NCBI GenBank assembly: GCA_041391425.1
Contig: JAWKNZ010000026.1
Span: 1-28,248, forward strand
Direction of reading: 5' to 3'
Origin: JAWKNZ01 sp041391425
GTDB taxonomy: Bacteria > Bdellovibrionota_B > Oligoflexia > Oligoflexales > JAWKNZ01
Length of the DNA: 28,248 nucleotides
Under the pieces are notes generated by a model. That model did no database searches and was not told the origin of the DNA. It worked only from the letters and a program-made list of their open reading frames with translations. The position numbers and the translations under genes were made by a program. Positions 23,992 through 28,248 of this stretch are shown here, piece after piece (within the stretch, counting starts at the first letter, position 1; the number at the start of each line of letters is the position of its first letter).

Positions 23992-25746
23992 ATGAAAACT
24001 TTTGTTAGACTGAGTTTTATGTGTCTTATTCTTCATAGTAGTTCGTGTCAAGTTGTAAGGAAGGATGGCATTCAGCAGGATTTGTCAGCCACTGCCTCTG
24101 GAAAAAGTGGGAAGTCAGCTGCTGCAAAAAACTGGTGTTTTCCTGCTGCAGGCTTTGAGGCCGTTCCTGTGAATACTCCTTTTCTAAGTGTTATTTGCGG
24201 CAATAGTGTGCGTTGTCAAGGAGATGGTTCTATCTTAAAACTCGATGAACGATGTAATCCAGTAGTTGATAGGGATATGGAAGCAGGTGGGCGGGCTCTT
24301 TTAGTTAAAGATGTAAAGTCTGATACGGTAGATTTTTCTTATGTGATTGTTGATCAAGTTAATCTATCTCAAAGTTCTAAAGGTGTGAAATACGAAAAAA
24401 TAAAAGACTATGCAGAAATACCATGTAAGGTTGCCGCTGGTTTTATAAATCTTAAATATAAAGGAAAGGAAAAATGTAGGGTTGAGCGTCATGATAGAAT
24501 TGATGGTCAGTATACTTTGACTATCTTTAAATTAGGTGAAACAGGTATCACTGCAGATGCTAAGAAAGTTAGCTATCCTAAATCTAAATCTGGGTCGAAC
24601 ATAGCTCGAGATTTGACTAAAGTTTCCTATCAGGGCCATGGTGTTGTTGATTTGATGGATGCAATGTTGGAAGATTTAAAGCCGGTGGATAAGTTTGATG
24701 AGAATATGTTTGTTACCCATGAAAATCAGATACAAGGATGTTTGCTTAACAGTAGAATTGTAGGCCATTCTGATATTCAAGCTTATCTGTATTGTCGACT
24801 CCCACACCACGCACGGAGGTGTTTTGGGGGGTTGATGAATCGTTATAAATTGTATTGTCCAATTCAAAAGATGGATTCAGATCCTGCTTATGTAAAATCC
24901 TATACACCAGATTTTAAAACTTCTTTTAGGATTTGTTTTGGAAGTCATGCTGCTTTTAAAAACGAATCTGGTGAATCTTTTGATTATTTTACTAAAGACA
25001 AATCTGATTCAACTAAGGAGTTCAATTGGAAAGGAGAATTGTTTTTAAAGATTTTTGATTCAGTGGAAGGTTTTCGAGATTATTCTATTGCATCACAAAA
25101 CAGTGTCATTGCTTCTGCTGCTCTAAACCAATCAGAAAAATTATCGTCTCCTGGGCGTCGTTATCATCGCATTGTCGATTTGTTCACTGGAAAAAATCAA
25201 TGGAGATGGCAAGCTGATCAGGAGCGGTATAATATGTTGGCTGCAGAGCAACGTGAAAATCAAAAAGCGGAGGCTCTTTACAAACAAAAATTGAAGGATA
25301 GAAATTGGGCAATAGATAAAGTGCTTCCAGCTTGTCCAGGGGAGCGGTTTATTCCCGAGCTTGGCGGTGAGCCTATTTGGGATTTTAATGCACCTAAGGA
25401 AGAATTACAGCTGGCAATTGAGGATGAAGTTTTAGCTGAGCATCCTTATCTTGTCTATTTTTCTGTAAATAGAAAGCATGTTAATCTAAATAATTCTAGT
25501 ATATTGCAGTGGGTTTCTAGCCGGGTTTTAGGGAAGCATGGAAGTAGAGGAGATAAAAAAATTGTTATTCGGTTAAATAAAATTTTAGGGGGGCTTTACC
25601 GCTTCGAAAATGATTCAAATTTTCATTTAGTTGCTAGTGTAAGCTTTGACTCTAAAACTTCGTTAAAAGATTTACGGAGAATATTTGCTGAAGAAAAATA
25701 TGATGGGAGTATAGATAAAATTTACGATATATCTCGTACTCATTAA
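23992..25746 (+). CDS. Large putative lipoprotein of unknown function
   Basis: I do not recognise this 584-aa protein. The N-terminus is a lipoprotein-like signal sequence (MKTFVRLSFMCLILHSSSC, Cys19; the -3 to -1 SSS is slightly unusual). About ten further Cys lie in the first 330 residues, including CGNSVRCQ and the YCRLPHHARRCFGG region, which suggests disulfides and export. The second half is charged, has a short helical KAEALYKQKLKDRN stretch, and then a mixed alpha/beta end. AGAGAGGCAAGGA precedes the ATG, and an extended -10 promoter lies 51 bp upstream. It is transcribed alone. A surface or periplasmic role is all that can be inferred. Confidence 0.7.
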   Translation: MKTFVRLSFMCLILHSSSCQVVRKDGIQQDLSATASGKSGKSAAAKNWCFPAAGFEAVPVNTPFLSVICGNSVRCQGDGSILKLDERCNPVVDRDMEAGGRALLVKDVKSDTVDFSYVIVDQVNLSQSSKGVKYEKIKDYAEIPCKVAAGFINLKYKGKEKCRVERHDRIDGQYTLTIFKLGETGITADAKKVSYPKSKSGSNIARDLTKVSYQGHGVVDLMDAMLEDLKPVDKFDENMFVTHENQIQGCLLNSRIVGHSDIQAYLYCRLPHHARRCFGGLMNRYKLYCPIQKMDSDPAYVKSYTPDFKTSFRICFGSHAAFKNESGESFDYFTKDKSDSTKEFNWKGELFLKIFDSVEGFRDYSIASQNSVIASAALNQSEKLSSPGRRYHRIVDLFTGKNQWRWQADQERYNMLAAEQRENQKAEALYKQKLKDRNWAIDKVLPACPGERFIPELGGEPIWDFNAPKEELQLAIEDEVLAEHPYLVYFSVNRKHVNLNNSSILQWVSSRVLGKHGSRGDKKIVIRLNKILGGLYRFENDSNFHLVASVSFDSKTSLKDLRRIFAEEKYDGSIDKIYDISRTH

Positions 25747-25790
25747 GTTTTTTGCTAAAATTATATTATTTAGTTGCTTGCATTATTTCG

Positions 25791-25864
25791 AAACAGATTT
25801 GCATTTTAAGCGTTATCTGGCTTTTTGTCTACGTAAGTTAAAGCTATTAAATGCAAATCTGTTT
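25791..25864. terminator. Perfect 16-bp inverted repeat, probable bidirectional terminator
   Basis: AAACAGATTTGCATTT (25791-25806) is matched exactly by AAATGCAAATCTGTTT (25849-25864) over a 42-base interval. It begins 44 bp after the 584-aa gene and lies 28 bp past the reconstructed end of the convergent small lipoprotein. The position fits a two-way terminator. The long arms and loop also resemble a small non-autonomous element, but no target duplication is visible. Confidence 0.6.
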
Positions 25865-25892
25865 TAGTTAAATAAAATGCTTTGAATAAATT

Positions 25893-26419
25893 TTAGTGAC
25901 AGGTAACCGAGTTGAATGTTGCATTAGGGCCAAAACTTTGGTTATCGCTGCTAATTTCTACCCCACTAGAGCTGCATTCAATAGTCATATTGTATGCTGT
26001 TCTGCTAACAAAGTCACCGTAATACCACTATTATCTGGATCATTTGCCTCACCAGACTCTATTTTTTCATAATTAGTAATTTCTGCCTCAAGGCCATTAA
26101 ATGCGGGGTCGACTTCTTTTTCTTTCCCTGTCATTAGGTTTAAAACTCTTCCTTCAGAATGCTCATTATTAGTGTTATAGGCGTATTTTGCATCTGATAG
26201 ATTAGTGTCGTTGGTATATAGATCAACTCCATATTTTTTAGTATCACCATTATGTTTGACATACAATTCGATTTTATTTGAATCTGCATAGCATTTTAAA
26301 TTAGGTGTAACTGTTGAATCGTTTTCTGTTTTCATCTGGCTTTGAGTGCCGTTGTTATGCATGCACGCACTGACCGTACAAAGAAAAACTGCTGAAAAAA
26401 ATTTTTTTGAAAGTTTCAT
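25893..26419 (-). pseudogene. Small lipoprotein of unknown function, frameshifted near 26025
   Basis: A lipoprotein-type signal peptide ends in TVSAC (Cys19), with AAGGAG before the ATG. The body is hydrophilic, Asn/Asp/Lys-rich and probably beta-structured (ELYVKHNGDTKKYGVDLYT). The frame as read stops at 25985 after TVTLLAEQHTI. The -1 frame instead continues YGDFVSRTAYNMTIECSSSG and ends with SVTCH at 25893. It has two cysteines, which could pair with the Cys in NLKCYADS. Adding one base near 26025 gives 175 aa. The second part is short, so the frameshift is likely but not certain. No family is recognised. Confidence 0.55.
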
Positions 26420-26474
26420 TTTTTAGCTCCTTAAACTAGCTATTTTTGATGGGTAACGTTAAGCGATATTAATA

Positions 26475-26480
26475 ATTATA
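26475..26480 (-). promoter_or_regulatory. Possible -10 element of the small lipoprotein gene
   Basis: TATAAT on the minus strand, about 55 bp before the ATG and preceded by TTG. No clear -35 accompanies it. Confidence 0.3.
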
Positions 26481-26661
26481 CAAGACTATTTTGATTTAAT
26501 ATAGATTTTGAATAAAATAGTTATTTTACTGTTTCTTCTGTTAGTGGCGAAATATACCTTTCAGGTAGCTGGTTTGAGTGATTTGGGGTTTGTCACTAAA
26601 AGGTTAAGAGAGAATTTAGATATTTATTTAAATATAAAAATGTATTTTATTTGATCTTTGA

Positions 26662-28248
26662 TTATTTTTGGGTATTTTTATAATCTTCGTAGAATTTTTT
26701 ACGAAAAGTTGCAAATCTTATATAATTTTTCGTCCCTTTCATTAGTTTTTTCATGTTTTTTATCGCAAGTGCTTCTTCTTTGCGCATGTTTAAAATGGCA
26801 CTGTGTTTGGTTGCAGGTTTTATCGAGATCCTCATGCTTATTAGTTTTTTAATCAATGCGTCTTCAATGACCATGAATTTAACTGTGACTCTCTCATCTA
26901 GGTCTAAGGTGTCTTTGAAAAATGCATTTAATTCTTTTGTCCATTTTTTCTGGAAATTCTCATCTTTTGTCATAGTGTGAATGTAATCTTGAGTGAATAT
27001 AATATTATCTGTATAGGTAGATTTATAAGTTTTTGTCATGTCAGGATTGTATGTCATTTTTATTTTTCGATCTGCTTTAACTCTTTTAACATATTCATCT
27101 GTGTTATCTTCTTTAGTTTCCATATAGTTTTTGAAGGATTTTGAGATATTTTTCCAATAACCTGGGTAAATAAATAAGACTGTGATTAGAGTAAGTGCGG
27201 CTATACTGCTGCTTACGACCTTAAGCCAGAAGATGCGTACTTTTCTTTGAGCATTAGGATTAAATGGCAGTAACTGCTGCACTTGACTCAGGTGTGGGGC
27301 GGCCTCTTCTTTATTTAAAATTTGTCTTGTGATATTTATCACTTCGGCACCGATCTCGTTGGCTTTTTCGTTGATGTTACCAGATTGGGTGTATTCTTGA
27401 ATTTTTTGATGGATAATAATTTCTAGATTTCTAATGATTTCGTTGATTTCATGTTGTTTTAATTCATGAAATTCTTTTTCCTGTTGGGCTTTCCAGGCAT
27501 TTATTTTTTCAGTTTCTTTGAGTTTTAAGTTAGCAAGTTCTCGATTGGTATTAGTTTTGAGCTCATGATATTCTTGTTCTGCACGTTCTTTTGTTTCTTT
27601 CGCATATGCTTCAGCAGCTTGTCGGGTTAGGCGGATTTCTTCTTGGGCAGACTCAATATAAGCTTTAGCTTCTTTTTGAGCATTTTCTTCGAGTTCTTTT
27701 TTAACTGCATCAGTGTCAAATTTGATTCTTCTCGCTTCCTCTTCGGCATTTTCTATGATTTTTTCGGCAGAAATTTTTGATTTTCGGTGTGCTTCTTCGA
27801 CATTTCTTTTGGTTTCAAGGCGAATTTCTTCAATTTCTTGCTCGGCTTCTGTTCTCATTTGGCTTAGTTTATCTTGAAGCTCAGCTTCAACTTGCATAGC
27901 TTTATTATGTAATTCACTATCCAGTCGCTTTTGGCGGTCTTGAATTTCTTGATTTGTAAGCTCTCTGATCCGTGCTGTTTCTCTTTCCGTCATTTCACGA
28001 AGTTCTTTTGCTTCCTGCTCTTTTACTTTTAAAGATAGTTCAATTTTTCTTAAACGTTCTTCTCCTTCTTTTTTCGACTTTTGTAACTGTTCTGCGAGCT
28101 CTTTTTCTGCGGTCTTTTTCATTTGAGAAATTTCGCTTACTAGCCTAGCTCTTTGTTCTCTGACTTCTTGATTTGCTAATTCCCGGATTCTACTCGTCTC
28201 TCTTTCCGTCAACTGTCTTAACTCATATGCTTCTTTTTCACTTCGATC
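26662..28248 (-). CDS. Coiled-coil membrane protein, 5' end outside window
   Basis: The frame is open to the right edge with no convincing start (the residues before 28212 read RSEKEAYELRQ), so the N-terminal part lies beyond this window. About 528 residues are visible. The first roughly 310 are a continuous Glu/Lys/Arg-rich coiled coil with an imperfect repeat of 73 residues: ELRQLTERETSRIRELANQE and ELREMTERETARIRELTNQE. A short linker (PHLSQVQQLLPFNPNAQRK) leads to one membrane helix (about 24 residues, KVVSSSIAALTLITVLFIYP) and a charged C-terminal domain of about 165 residues. The topology suggests a cytoplasmic rod tied to the inner membrane, perhaps for cell-pole or envelope organisation. 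Missing N-terminal domains could change this view. Confidence 0.75.
   Translation of the reverse strand, partial: DRSEKEAYELRQLTERETSRIRELANQEVREQRARLVSEISQMKKTAEKELAEQLQKSKKEGEERLRKIELSLKVKEQEAKELREMTERETARIRELTNQEIQDRQKRLDSELHNKAMQVEAELQDKLSQMRTEAEQEIEEIRLETKRNVEEAHRKSKISAEKIIENAEEEARRIKFDTDAVKKELEENAQKEAKAYIESAQEEIRLTRQAAEAYAKETKERAEQEYHELKTNTNRELANLKLKETEKINAWKAQQEKEFHELKQHEINEIIRNLEIIIHQKIQEYTQSGNINEKANEIGAEVINITRQILNKEEAAPHLSQVQQLLPFNPNAQRKVRIFWLKVVSSSIAALTLITVLFIYPGYWKNISKSFKNYMETKEDNTDEYVKRVKADRKIKMTYNPDMTKTYKSTYTDNIIFTQDYIHTMTKDENFQKKWTKELNAFFKDTLDLDERVTVKFMVIEDALIKKLISMRISIKPATKHSAILNMRKEEALAIKNMKKLMKGTKNYIRFATFRKKFYEDYKNTQK

Overview
The window is AT-rich DNA (visibly below 40% G+C) from a Gram-negative, probably aerobic bacterium. 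The evidence is several lipoprotein-type signal peptides, a TolC-family outer-membrane factor, PhoBR-Pst, ferrochelatase and a persulfide dioxygenase. The ferrochelatase with an internal cysteine-rich insert and the many orphan secreted proteins would fit the Bdellovibrionota/Oligoflexia or another delta-like lineage, but this is only a guess. No rRNA, intact tRNA or CRISPR array is present.

Layout. (1) 1-1430: a 3'-half tRNA-like remnant next to an intact DDE transposase. (2) 1.5-5.7 kb: a hibernation-factor-like protein, a PAS-LuxR regulator meeting ferrochelatase (hemH) tail to tail, a secreted Tyr/Gly/Asp repeat protein with a His/Arg tail, and a MarR regulator. (3) 5.7-12.7 kb, minus strand: a complete phosphate-starvation block in the order phoB-phoR-pstS-pstC-pstA-pstB-phoU. 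Matching 11-bp-periodic repeats (Pho-box candidates) lie upstream of both phoB and pstS. (4) 13.1-14.6 kb: a frameshifted VWA-domain lipoprotein and an orphan Cys-containing reading frame. (5) 14.7-19.1 kb, minus strand: a three-gene cluster of a secreted multi-repeat protein, a multicopper oxidase and a TolC-like lipoprotein. The first and last seem to share a 'GxYxGYL' N-terminal type of domain, which suggests an undescribed oxidase/export system of the periplasm and outer membrane.

(6) 19.4-23.8 kb: a reactive-sulfur module. A TauE exporter, a rhodanese and two half-size YeeE/YedE transporters run on the minus strand, and a persulfide dioxygenase on the plus strand. Between them is a sigma-54 activator without a sensor domain. 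Good -24/-12 (sigma-54) promoters precede both the YeeE operon and the dioxygenase, so the module is probably a self-contained sigma-54 regulon. (7) 24-28.2 kb: an orphan 584-aa lipoprotein, a perfect 16-bp inverted repeat, a small frameshifted lipoprotein, and the C-terminal part of a coiled-coil membrane protein that runs off the right edge.

Five single-base frameshifts are visible in four genes between 13.9 and 26.1 kb (VWA, multicopper oxidase twice, sigma-54 activator, small lipoprotein). Each is repaired by adding one base. This points to deletion-type sequencing or assembly errors, or else to active gene decay. The four genes are marked as pseudogenes with that caveat.
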